Assembly: GCA_013287645.1 (NCBI GenBank)
Contig: JABDDJ010000004.1
Span: forward strand, 1 to 64,000
Length of the DNA stretch: 64,000 nt
DNA from: Chlamydiota bacterium
GTDB lineage: Bacteria > Chlamydiota > Chlamydiia > Chlamydiales > JABDDJ01
Direction of reading: 5' to 3'
The translations under genes were made by a program, and so were the position numbers. Shown here in pieces: positions 52,721 through 61,152 of this stretch. The notes beneath the pieces were generated by a model that ran no database searches, had not been told where the DNA came from, and saw only the letters and a program-made list of their open reading frames with translations. Position 1 is the stretch's first letter. The number at the start of each line of letters is the position of its first letter.

Positions 52721-54700
52721 ATGTCAAGTTTTTTAGTTTTAGATACAAATTACAATCCATTATCTAATTATTCAGATAATACATATAGCTATGTCGGTAA
52801 AGGACATTTATCTGATTTTCATCAGAAAATACAAGATGAACCACATAAAATAGATAAATACTATTATCAGATTAACGAGAACCAATTAGATTACACTTCT
52901 CGCACTAAGTTACTCATTCGAACTATCAGCGAAATCGCCTTCAGAATTATATGGTTACCTTTTAATTTTTCACTTAGAACTTTTGGTACTTTAGTAGCGG
53001 ATATAATAGAAAAAAAAATAATAGTTAAAAAATTCTTCGATTTATTAAAAACTCTAATAATTTTTCCAGATAGACCATCAAGAATACTTCAAAGATTGGC
53101 AACTCTACCAAAAGAATTTTTGATGAAACAATTAGACCTTATTTTATACATTTTCAAATCTCTAGCAAATGTATTTATAAAAATTATTCAAGAAGAATTC
53201 GCTTGGGACACCCTTTCTTATTTTCGACAAGCTTTGTATGGCAAAAAAGAGATTATTTGTTTTACCCGTGATGACGGAACTAATCTGACAACACAAAATA
53301 TTCATGATTGCGCTCAATCTTCCTTTCAACTAATAGATACAAACAGATATTACAGAGACTATAATAATCTTGATTGGAAAATAACTATTTTCGGAACTCT
53401 TTTCTTGCCGGCTTTTGGTTATTACTATACAAAACAATCTCAAATTAGGCACTTATATTATAATATGAGTAATACTCCCGATAAATTAGAAGTTGAGTCT
53501 TTGAGTAATTGGGCATGTATCGGTAGTTTTGTAAATATTACTAAATTAAAAGTGATGAGACTTACTAATAGATATACTTTAGATCTCTCTCAACTGTTTA
53601 TACACATTCGCGGCTTACCATTACTTCGTGAATTAGATCTTTCAGATCGCCGCCACCTCACTACATTACCCCCTAACCTCTATGATTTGCCTAGCAATTT
53701 AACAGTTGATTTAACTGGTAATCCACTTACACCAGGAACTATTAATGAGATAAGATCACACGGAAGAGGACCGAGAATAATATATTCATTAACTGGGTTA
53801 GAGCGCTCTTTGTTTACAATACCCGTGGATTTGAATACCCTCGAAAATTATCTTCAGTCAGTCTATAAATCACCAACCTATCCACAACGACTTCTTCAAT
53901 TTGATGAAAAAGATACAAAAACTCTTAGAATTTGGTTAAGCAAAAGAGTCACTGCAAAAGATTATAGAGATAACCCCGCAAAATTTGATTTAAAAGTTAA
54001 AGAAAATTTGGATTGGCTTGCTGAGGAAACTGATGAAACAAAAATCAGACAAGCCTTTGCACTCTTTGCATTTGCTAATCAAGATTGTTGTGATCAATAT
54101 GCTAGTATGTTTAATAAATTCTCCCTACTGAGAAAAATAGTAACTACACTAGCCGAATTGAAAGACCACATTATCATCTGTTATAGATCAGACTTAATCG
54201 ATGAGATTGCTAATGCAAAGATAGTAGCGCTGGGCACTTGTGATCCTGTCGAAGTGCATCTAGCTTATGAAACCCACTTAAACAAAATTTTCAAATTAGA
54301 TCTGCCCATAGAGAATATGCAATTTGAAAATTATTCAAGTATAACACCCAAAGATATCAAAAGGGCAAAAAAAGACATCCAAAAAAAGACAGATGGAGAA
54401 GAAAAACAGGCCTTAATCCTTTCCAAAGACGATCGTTGGAGGGCCTATATTGAAAGGCAGCCTAACTTCGCCCAGACAAAAAAAAATTGTGAAGATGACA
54501 AAAAAACCTACCGTAAAGATGTTTTAGGTGAAAAAGTTGACTATGACGATGAAGAGCTAGACGATGAAGAATATGAAGCTATACTAGCAAAGCAAATAGC
54601 TCACCAAGATGAATACAATATTAAATCAGACACCATCTGGGACCCCTACTGGATTCTAACCAAAGAAATTTTAAACTCCAATTTAGATACCCCTCTTTAA
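52721..54700 (+). CDS. LRR-NEL (IpaH-like) E3 ubiquitin ligase candidate, paralogue 3
   Basis: 659 residues. Same build: N-terminal region 1-200, LRR segment about 285-350 (LPLLRELDLSDRRHLTTLPP, LPSNLTVDLTGNPLTPGT) and NEL-like domain about 370-659. Catalytic motif C456-C457-D458, then CDPVEVHLAYETHL at 507-520. It is closest to paralogue 4 (long near-identical N-terminal stretches, including FPDRPSRILQRLATLPKEF), so a recent duplication. The region 200-285 differs most among copies and may decide specificity. Confidence 0.85.
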   Translation: MSSFLVLDTNYNPLSNYSDNTYSYVGKGHLSDFHQKIQDEPHKIDKYYYQINENQLDYTSRTKLLIRTISEIAFRIIWLPFNFSLRTFGTLVADIIEKKIIVKKFFDLLKTLIIFPDRPSRILQRLATLPKEFLMKQLDLILYIFKSLANVFIKIIQEEFAWDTLSYFRQALYGKKEIICFTRDDGTNLTTQNIHDCAQSSFQLIDTNRYYRDYNNLDWKITIFGTLFLPAFGYYYTKQSQIRHLYYNMSNTPDKLEVESLSNWACIGSFVNITKLKVMRLTNRYTLDLSQLFIHIRGLPLLRELDLSDRRHLTTLPPNLYDLPSNLTVDLTGNPLTPGTINEIRSHGRGPRIIYSLTGLERSLFTIPVDLNTLENYLQSVYKSPTYPQRLLQFDEKDTKTLRIWLSKRVTAKDYRDNPAKFDLKVKENLDWLAEETDETKIRQAFALFAFANQDCCDQYASMFNKFSLLRKIVTTLAELKDHIIICYRSDLIDEIANAKIVALGTCDPVEVHLAYETHLNKIFKLDLPIENMQFENYSSITPKDIKRAKKDIQKKTDGEEKQALILSKDDRWRAYIERQPNFAQTKKNCEDDKKTYRKDVLGEKVDYDDEELDDEEYEAILAKQIAHQDEYNIKSDTIWDPYWILTKEILNSNLDTPL

Positions 54701-54707
54701 CAAAGCC

Positions 54708-54736
54708 TTGTAATTAATTTTAATTTCATGTATTTT
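54708..54736 (+). promoter_or_regulatory. Promoter of effector gene 4
   Basis: TTGTAA (54708-54713), 17 bases, TATTTT (54731-54736), same spacer as before genes 2 and 3. Confidence 0.6.
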
Positions 54737-54760
54737 TAATACAAAAAAATATTTAAGATC

Positions 54761-56725
54761 ATGTCAAGTTTTTTAGTTTTAGATACAAGTTACAATCCAT
54801 TATCTAATTATTCAGATAATACATATAGCTATGTCGGTAAAGGACATTTATCTGATTTTCATCTGAATACACAAGATAAACCATATAAAATAGATAAATA
54901 CTATTATCAGATTAACGTGAACCAATTAGATTACACTTCTCGCACTAAGTTACTCATTCGAACTATCAGCGAAATCGCCTTCAGAATTATATGGTTACCT
55001 TTTAATTTTTTACTTAGAACTTTTGGTACTTTAGTAGCGGATATAATAGAAAAAAAAATAATAACTAAAAAATTCTTTGATTTGTTAAAAACCCTAGTAT
55101 TTTTTCCAGATAGGCCATCAAGAATACTTCAAAGATTGGCTACTCTACCAAAAGAATTTTTGATGAAACAATTAGACCTTATTTTATACATTTTCAAATC
55201 TCTAGCAAATGTATTTATAAAAATTATTCAAGAAGAATACGCTTGGGACACCCTTTCTCATTTTCGACAAGCTTTGTATGGCAAAAAAGAGATTATTTGC
55301 TTTACCTCCTCTGATGGAACTAATCTGACACCACAAAATATTCATGATTGCGCTCAATCTTCCTTTCAACTATTCGAAGAAAATAACTATTACTGCGAAT
55401 TTAATAATTGTAGTTGGAAAAAGACTATAGTCGGAACTATTTTATTGATGACTCTTGGTTTTTACTATACAAAACAAAGTCAAATTATGAACTTATATTA
55501 TGATCTGCGAATTAATAGTGTTTATTCTCTGAGAAATTGGGCATGTATCGGTAGTTTTGTAAATCTTACTGAATTAAAAGTGAAGAAACCCCATAGCCCA
55601 ATTCCTTTAAATCTCTCTCAACTGTTTATACAGCTTCGAAGCTTAACATTACTTCGAGAATTAGATCTTTCAGATTGTCAGCTCACTACATTACACCCTA
55701 ACCTCTATGATTTGCCTAGCAATTTAACAGTTGATTTAACTGGTAATCCACTTACACCAGAAACTATTAATGAGATAAGATCACACGGAAGAGGACCGAG
55801 AATAATATATTCATTAACTGGGCTTGAGAGCTCTTTGTTTACAATACCCGCGGATTTGAATACCCTCGAAAATTATCTTCAGGCAGTCTATAAATCACCA
55901 ACCTATCCACAACGACTTCTTCAATTTGATGAAAAAGACACAAAAACTCTTAGAATTTGGTTAAGCAAAAGAGTCACTGCAAAAGACTATAGAGATAATC
56001 CCGGTAAATTTGATGAAAAAGTTAAAGAGGTCTTAGATTGGCTTGCTGAGGAAACTGATGAAACAAAAATCAGACAAGCCTTTGCACTCTTTGCATTTGC
56101 TAATCAAGATTGTTGTGATCAATATGCTAGTATGTTTAATAAATTCTCTCTACTGAGAAAAAATATAACTACCCTAGCCGAATTGAAAGACCACATTATC
56201 ATCTGTTATAGATCAGACTTAATCGATGAAATTGCTAAAGCAAAAATAGTGGAGCTAGGTACTTGTGATCCTGTCGAAGTGCATCTAGCCTATGAAACGC
56301 ACTTAAACAAAATTTTCAAATTAGATCTGCCCATAGATGACATGCAATTTGAAAAATATTCATCTGTAACGAAAAAGGATATCAAAAAGGCAAAAAAAGA
56401 CATCCAAGAAAAAACATATGGAGAAGAAAAGCAGGCCTTAATCCTTTCCAAAGATGATCGTTGGAAGGCTTACATTGAAAAACAACCTAACTTTGCCCAG
56501 ACCAAAAAAACGTGTAAAGAACAAGAAAAAACCTACCGTAGAGATGTTATAGGTGAAAAAGATGACGATGACGATAAAGATCTAACCGATGTGGAATATG
56601 AAGCTATACTAGAAAAGCAAATAGCTCACGAAGATGAATTCAATACTAATTCAGACACCATCTGGAATCCCTACTACGTCTTAACAGCAAAGATTTTAAA
56701 CTCCAATTTAGATACACCTCTTTAA
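54761..56725 (+). CDS. LRR-NEL (IpaH-like) E3 ubiquitin ligase candidate, paralogue 4
   Basis: 654 residues. N-terminal region nearly identical to paralogue 3. LRR segment about 283-345 (LTLLRELDLSDCQLTTLHP, LPSNLTVDLTGNPLTPET). NEL-like domain about 365-654 with C451-C452-D453 and CDPVEVHLAYETHL. The C-terminus ends NSNLDTPL as in paralogues 1 and 3. Last of the tandem four; immediately downstream lies the R3 palindrome and a broken gene, marking the end of the array. Confidence 0.85.
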   Translation: MSSFLVLDTSYNPLSNYSDNTYSYVGKGHLSDFHLNTQDKPYKIDKYYYQINVNQLDYTSRTKLLIRTISEIAFRIIWLPFNFLLRTFGTLVADIIEKKIITKKFFDLLKTLVFFPDRPSRILQRLATLPKEFLMKQLDLILYIFKSLANVFIKIIQEEYAWDTLSHFRQALYGKKEIICFTSSDGTNLTPQNIHDCAQSSFQLFEENNYYCEFNNCSWKKTIVGTILLMTLGFYYTKQSQIMNLYYDLRINSVYSLRNWACIGSFVNLTELKVKKPHSPIPLNLSQLFIQLRSLTLLRELDLSDCQLTTLHPNLYDLPSNLTVDLTGNPLTPETINEIRSHGRGPRIIYSLTGLESSLFTIPADLNTLENYLQAVYKSPTYPQRLLQFDEKDTKTLRIWLSKRVTAKDYRDNPGKFDEKVKEVLDWLAEETDETKIRQAFALFAFANQDCCDQYASMFNKFSLLRKNITTLAELKDHIIICYRSDLIDEIAKAKIVELGTCDPVEVHLAYETHLNKIFKLDLPIDDMQFEKYSSVTKKDIKKAKKDIQEKTYGEEKQALILSKDDRWKAYIEKQPNFAQTKKTCKEQEKTYRRDVIGEKDDDDDKDLTDVEYEAILEKQIAHEDEFNTNSDTIWNPYYVLTAKILNSNLDTPL

Positions 56726-56738
56726 GCCCTTTTTGAAC

Positions 56739-56872
56739 GAGCGAAGCGAGTTCCTTGGAGTGCGGTGCTCTGCACCGCCTTAGATCAATCACAATATTGA
56801 ACAACCTCAATCATTTTACTATTTTAAGGCGGTGCAGAGCACCGCACTCCAAGGAGCTCGCTGCGCTCGCTC
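56739..56872. mobile_element. R3 palindromic element (MITE-like)
   Basis: Long inverted arms 56739-56782 and 56825-56872: both read, from outside, GAGCGA...GCGAG, then CCTTGGAGTGCGGTGCTC and TGCACCGCCTTA, differing by a 4-base gap and a few changes. The centre is about 42 bases, A/T-rich. No transposase. It lies exactly at the broken 5' end of the DUF4143 gene. Fragments occur near 61055 and perhaps 63117. Confidence 0.75.
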
Positions 56873-57216
56873 TGGTGAATCGTGGAGCTATTGCAGAACA
56901 ATTTGTCGCACAAGAACTCATTGCCTACGCAGATCCTTACCAAGCTTCTGACTTGTATTGGTGGTCACGAGATAAACCAAGCAGCTCTGCTAAGATCGAT
57001 TTTGTCATTTCAAAAGGTCAAACATTATTTCCGATTGAAGTCAAAGCAGGAAAAATCGGTAAACTGCGTTCATTAAAAATTTTCATGGAAGAGAAAAGTT
57101 CAAACTTAGGTATTCGCATCTCTCAAAATCATCTTGAGATTGATGGTAAAGTGCTTACAGTCCCGCTATACCTCATTGAGCAATTACTTAGGCTCGTTAA
57201 ATCTATATCATGGTAA
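56872..57216 (+). pseudogene. Truncated DUF4143-type ATPase gene (C-terminal part only)
   Basis: About 114 residues starting at VNRGAIAEQFVAQELIA match the C-terminal nuclease-like domain of AAA-type ATPases with DUF4143 (YWWSRDKPSSSAKIDFVI, FPIEVKAG, GIRISQN, PLYLIEQLL). The ATPase part is absent. The frame remains open upstream to 56755 only through the R3 element. Most likely the element inserted, or a deletion occurred at it. The full-length family is around 400 residues. Confidence 0.8.
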
Positions 57217-57600
57217 AAGCTTGTGTTTATTTTTAATGATATAGGATGTGGATAGACCTTTAAAGCTCCAGAAATATTCGAATAGAGAAACACTAGCAGG
57301 AATAAGAAATGCTTTATGCCTCTTCTTTAGCCATACAAAAACAATAGATTGTGTAAGACTTCCTAAGACATGCCATGTGTACATATTCGAGAGCTTATTA
57401 AACTCATGGCTAGCTAGCCGCTCAGCATGATGAGTATTTAGTGGGTATTTAATGTCTAAAACCATATTGAAGTGCGATTCATACGTGATTTGGCAGGGAA
57501 GAGATACTCCAGGAAGAAACGCCACTAATGCACCAGGTTTTCTCGGATGGTACTCATACTCATTGGAAATAACCATCGCTCTCAGAGCTTCTAAACTCAT
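57208..57600 (-). CDS. Hypothetical protein
   Basis: 130 residues, AGGGGG before the ATG. No signal peptide. Mixed, with aromatic-rich C-terminus (VSLFEYFWSFKGLSTSYI) and basic end. No family recognised. The 3' end overlaps the DUF4143 fragment by 9 bp in convergent orientation. A real gene judging by ribosome site and composition, but possibly a remnant. Confidence 0.5.
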   Translation of the reverse strand: MSLEALRAMVISNEYEYHPRKPGALVAFLPGVSLPCQITYESHFNMVLDIKYPLNTHHAERLASHEFNKLSNMYTWHVLGSLTQSIVFVWLKKRHKAFLIPASVSLFEYFWSFKGLSTSYIIKNKHKLLP

Positions 57601-57645
57601 ATGACCCCCTAAAAGTTATAAATCTTTTTACACTTTAAGGGATTT

Positions 57646-58572
57646 TTAGTCGATGTATCTGAATGGTCCGAAATGAGCTTCAAAGATGCCTTTGGCAATC
57701 AAGGTCTGATTTAGTCTTTCTGGAGTGATATTAGCCATATTCTCATTAGGATGTAGTCCATAATGACTTAAATCTTCAGGTATTTTCAATTCTAATTCTT
57801 TACAAGTTTTGAGATGTGCCAAAACAATTAATGTTACTGGAACAGCAGAACAGAAATTAGCATCATATTCGTTAATTTTATACTCATCTTCTAACAATTT
57901 ATTTAACTCTACTTTTTGCTTACCTATAGGATTAAAATAATTACGAATCCGAGTAATAGGGCTATCTGGGATTACTGTATTCATTGACTTTACAGATCTA
58001 ATAAACCTATTTAAATTATTAGAAAATTTGTCTTTTGCTTCCTTATTAGTCTCGAAACCAAATAGTTTTGTAATGTTCAAATCAAATAGTTCAACACAGC
58101 GAGATGTTTTTGCATAATCATCGTCTATAACACGTCCATTAAAACCCCATCCAACAAGATATCTGTTTTCTTTCTTTAAAACATTCATATCAACATGGCA
58201 GGAATTGTACCCGCTAAAATAATGTATTATTTTATTAAACAGAGATTCAAAGTATATAGATATTTTTTTTGCTGTAGGAGCTATTTTTTCTTGATGCCAA
58301 AAAGCTATCTGCACGTTTGAATAATTACTAGCCTCTGACTTTAATAAAATGGTAACTTTATTTTTGAGTTGAGTTAATGGAATGTGATTGTTATTTTCAT
58401 CACTAATGATATTATATTTTTTAATTAATTTCATTACCTTCTTTTCAGAAGGAGTAATTCGGATTTCTGGTCCTAGAATTTGAGCCATTTTGGAATGATT
58501 AATATTTGGATTGGACCAAAAATTAATTTTCTCAATCAAATTATGATCTACTGAAATATTTCCAAACTGCAT
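57646..58572 (-). CDS. Permuted papain-fold (YiiX/LRAT-like) candidate, copy 1
   Basis: 308 residues from the ATG at 58572, which has AAGGG 5 bases before it and aligns with the start of its paralogue; a longer frame to 58614 is not favoured. Residues about 85-130: VQIAFWHQEK and YNSCH126VDMN. Residues 238-255: ANFC241SAVPVTLIVLAHL. A His block followed by a Cys-Ser block is the order in circularly permuted NlpC/P60 proteins (YiiX, LRAT), which act as thiol hydrolases or acyltransferases. Function and secretion are inferences. Confidence 0.55.
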   Translation of the reverse strand: MQFGNISVDHNLIEKINFWSNPNINHSKMAQILGPEIRITPSEKKVMKLIKKYNIISDENNNHIPLTQLKNKVTILLKSEASNYSNVQIAFWHQEKIAPTAKKISIYFESLFNKIIHYFSGYNSCHVDMNVLKKENRYLVGWGFNGRVIDDDYAKTSRCVELFDLNITKLFGFETNKEAKDKFSNNLNRFIRSVKSMNTVIPDSPITRIRNYFNPIGKQKVELNKLLEDEYKINEYDANFCSAVPVTLIVLAHLKTCKELELKIPEDLSHYGLHPNENMANITPERLNQTLIAKGIFEAHFGPFRYID

Positions 58573-58693
58573 AGTACCCTTACTACTTATTTTATTAAAC
58601 TTAATTTTAACCAATATATATTAATGAATAATAAAGATTATTTAAGGATTTGTTATGAATAATATTCGAACTCTTCGCACTTTTTTCGATGTC

Positions 58694-59608
58694 TTACTCA
58701 ACGTATCTAAAAGGACTAAAGTGCGTTTTAAAGATCTCTTTCGCTATTAAAGTTTCCTGTAATCTCTCTGGAGTAATATTAGCTAAGACTTCGTTGGGAT
58801 TCAAACCATAATGACTTAAGTCCTTTGGCATTTCCAAACCTAATTCTTGGCATGTTTTAAGATGTGCCAAAATAATTAACTGGGTTGGCACAGATGAGCA
58901 ATAATTGGCATTGCGTTTCCAATAGGGCTCGTTAATCGTTTTAAACTCGTTCTCAAAATAACTTTGAAGATTAACTTTTTCAGCACTTAAATGAGTAAAA
59001 GCATGGCAGTATTGAGTAAACCTGCCTGGAATAATTGTATAATCGGTTCTAACATATTTATGTAGTTCGTGAAAAAAAATATCTTTTGCAGCTGCGTTTA
59101 CTTTTCCACCAAATAGATTATCAACATCTAAATCATATAATTCTACCACCCGCGAGTTTTTAGCTCCTTCTCTTCCATAATAACGACCACTCCAGCCCCA
59201 GCCAATCGTTATTTGATCTTTTTGAAGAGGCGGTTTGATATTCATTTCAATATGACAAGAATTATAATTAAAGAAATAATGGATACACTGAGTGACAATA
59301 TATCCAATAGCTCCGCATAAACTTAACCCTTTCTTTTCACAATGCCAAAAGGCTAGTTGTACTACAGACCTATTTCTATATTCTTCTTCTAATTTGTTAA
59401 TTATCGTAATTTTAGTCTTTAATTTTTCAATTTTTTCATCTGAATTATTTGTATTTAAAATCTTATCCATTAATTTTTTATCATTAGGAGAAAACTGAAT
59501 TTCTGGTCCAAATTTATTTGCCATTCGAGCGTGATTAATTTTTGAATTTGACCATAGATCAATTCTTTGTAATAAATTGACATCTACTGTAAGTGTGCCT
59601 ATTTGCAT
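58694..59608 (-). CDS. Permuted papain-fold (YiiX/LRAT-like) candidate, copy 2
   Basis: 304 residues, paralogue of copy 1 throughout (LWSNSKINHARMANKFGPEI, YNSCHIEMN, SRVVELYDLD, DLSHYGLNPNE, FSPFRYVE). Conserved candidate catalytic residues: His119 (with Glu121) and Cys237 in NYCSSVP. Both copies end in the same FRY-type tail. No signal peptide. Conservation of these positions between two diverged copies supports catalysis. Neighbours are the NEL effector candidates. Confidence 0.55.
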   Translation of the reverse strand: MQIGTLTVDVNLLQRIDLWSNSKINHARMANKFGPEIQFSPNDKKLMDKILNTNNSDEKIEKLKTKITIINKLEEEYRNRSVVQLAFWHCEKKGLSLCGAIGYIVTQCIHYFFNYNSCHIEMNIKPPLQKDQITIGWGWSGRYYGREGAKNSRVVELYDLDVDNLFGGKVNAAAKDIFFHELHKYVRTDYTIIPGRFTQYCHAFTHLSAEKVNLQSYFENEFKTINEPYWKRNANYCSSVPTQLIILAHLKTCQELGLEMPKDLSHYGLNPNEVLANITPERLQETLIAKEIFKTHFSPFRYVE

Positions 59609-59688
59609 TTATACTAATCCTACTGTTTGTATAGTATAATTTTAAACAAAAGATATTAAGTTAATATAAATAATTAATTTTAAATTTG

Positions 59689-60477
59689 TTAAGAGTAATA
59701 ATATTCTATTTGCTCATTCTTCTTGGGGCCGATGACGCGCCAAATGAGGCGTATTCCGTGGGTATCGAAATGGATCTGGCCAAAATAGGCGTCGTCTTCG
59801 CAAAGGTGAGAATCGATAGATGTGAGTGAATGATTTCCTGTAGGTGTGAGATGAAAGAGAAATACAGGTGCGTCCATACCTCGTCGGAGATGCTCCAGAG
59901 ATATCATAAGGGCATCGCGATCGAGTGTCCAACGGAAAACATTGCTAAAATTAACATCTTTGACCTGCTTTCCTCGCCAACTACCTTTTTCTCTAAAGAT
60001 TAAAGTGGTGCTGCCCTCTTTTGTGACTGAGACTTCGCCTTTGCCTCTGCCGTTCCAGCCACTCTCTTCTTTTGTTTTGGCATGAAAATGGAGTTTTTCA
60101 ATGGTCTCGAGCTTATCCCAAAAGGCTAAAAGTATGTGTATTTTATTTTGATGATTTGCGAGGAGAGTCATTTTTTCGTCTTTCTCTACAAAGTAGTCTT
60201 TTTTTTGTTCTGGAGAAAGTAGTGTAAAGGCCTTCTTTAGGAGTTGCTCTAGCTCAGTATGGAGTGGGTACGCTGGATTGAATTGGTAAAGGCGTGTTTT
60301 GCCTTCGTAATAGCTTACTATAATATTACCCTTTTCTAACCGTTCTAAGGCTTTTTGAATAGGTGTGAGTGGGATTTTTAGGTGTCGATGGAGTTGTGTA
60401 CCGTAGCATTTCTTATTTACGAAGAGAAATACCAAGATTCTCTGTACGCTTTTGTTTCCAAAAAGGGGGTCGAGCAT
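59689..60477 (-). CDS. Winged-helix protein with DUF6314-like domain
   Basis: 262 residues. Residues 1-85 are an ArsR-like winged helix (VQRILVFLFVNKKCYGTQLHRHL, read in parts, with IQKALERLEKGNIIVSYYEGKTRLYQFN). Residues about 110-262 resemble DUF6314 (LLAFWDKLE, GRGKGEVSV, HLCEDDAYFG, WRVIGPKKNEQIEYYYS). The combination suggests a ligand-responsive regulator; the ligand is unknown. It is more G-rich on the plus strand than its neighbours. Confidence 0.65.
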   Translation of the reverse strand: MLDPLFGNKSVQRILVFLFVNKKCYGTQLHRHLKIPLTPIQKALERLEKGNIIVSYYEGKTRLYQFNPAYPLHTELEQLLKKAFTLLSPEQKKDYFVEKDEKMTLLANHQNKIHILLAFWDKLETIEKLHFHAKTKEESGWNGRGKGEVSVTKEGSTTLIFREKGSWRGKQVKDVNFSNVFRWTLDRDALMISLEHLRRGMDAPVFLFHLTPTGNHSLTSIDSHLCEDDAYFGQIHFDTHGIRLIWRVIGPKKNEQIEYYYS

Positions 60478-60668
60478 AAATGATTAACCTTGTTTAGAGA
60501 TGATTGGTTCTCTCTTAAGCAAATTTTGACATATGCGAGTGAATTTATCAATCTATTTTTGATGTTTTATAAACTATATTTTAGGTTATATTGACTCTAT
60601 TTTTCTTTGAATTTACCTATTTTTTTGTAAAATGATACTCACTTTATCTTCAAATGAGGAGTTTTTTT

Positions 60669-61052
60669 ATGTTTATTGATAGAATATTTCCATGCCTGCC
60701 ATGCTCTTTGAGAGAAGTGTTGACTAGGATTGATGAAACAAACCAAAATCGCACTTTTTTACGCACAACAAAATTTTTAGCTTCCTTAAAAATAGTTGAA
60801 AGTCAGGCAGATCTTAATGAGTTAGCATTCAAAGTAAAAGTATTTTGCCAAGAGTATATGACATTCAATACTTTGGAAAATTTTATTAGAAATGAAGAGA
60901 AAATTTATGGTAATTGTGATAATTACGTTAGGTATTATGCGTATCCATTGAGTCGGGATGAGACATTTCTTTGTGCTGATTATCTAAATTTAGCCCACCA
61001 CAACCAACCCTTATTGACTCATCTATTGGAATATTATCGGAATCTTCTTTAA
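60669..61052 (+). CDS. Hypothetical small protein
   Basis: 127 residues from the ATG at 60669; AGGAG lies 8 bases upstream, and an earlier ATG at 60654 overlaps that site. Helical, cysteine-containing N-terminus (FPCLPCSLREVLTRID), aromatic-rich middle. No family recognised. It lies directly before an R3 fragment and NEL paralogue 5. Confidence 0.55.
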   Translation: MFIDRIFPCLPCSLREVLTRIDETNQNRTFLRTTKFLASLKIVESQADLNELAFKVKVFCQEYMTFNTLENFIRNEEKIYGNCDNYVRYYAYPLSRDETFLCADYLNLAHHNQPLLTHLLEYYRNLL

Positions 61053-61054
61053 GC

Positions 61055-61079
61055 GTGCGCAGCGAGTTCCTTGGAGCAG
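61055..61079. repeat. R3 element fragment
   Basis: GTGCGCAGCGAGTTCCTTGGAG matches the outer arm of the R3 palindrome at 56739. Only one arm end is present. It lies between the small gene and NEL paralogue 5. Confidence 0.65.
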
Positions 61080-61152
61080 GTATTTTTATTGAAATTAACA
61101 TTCGTATTCTTATAGTGGTTAATAACCTTATTATCCGAGTAAAATTTATTAT

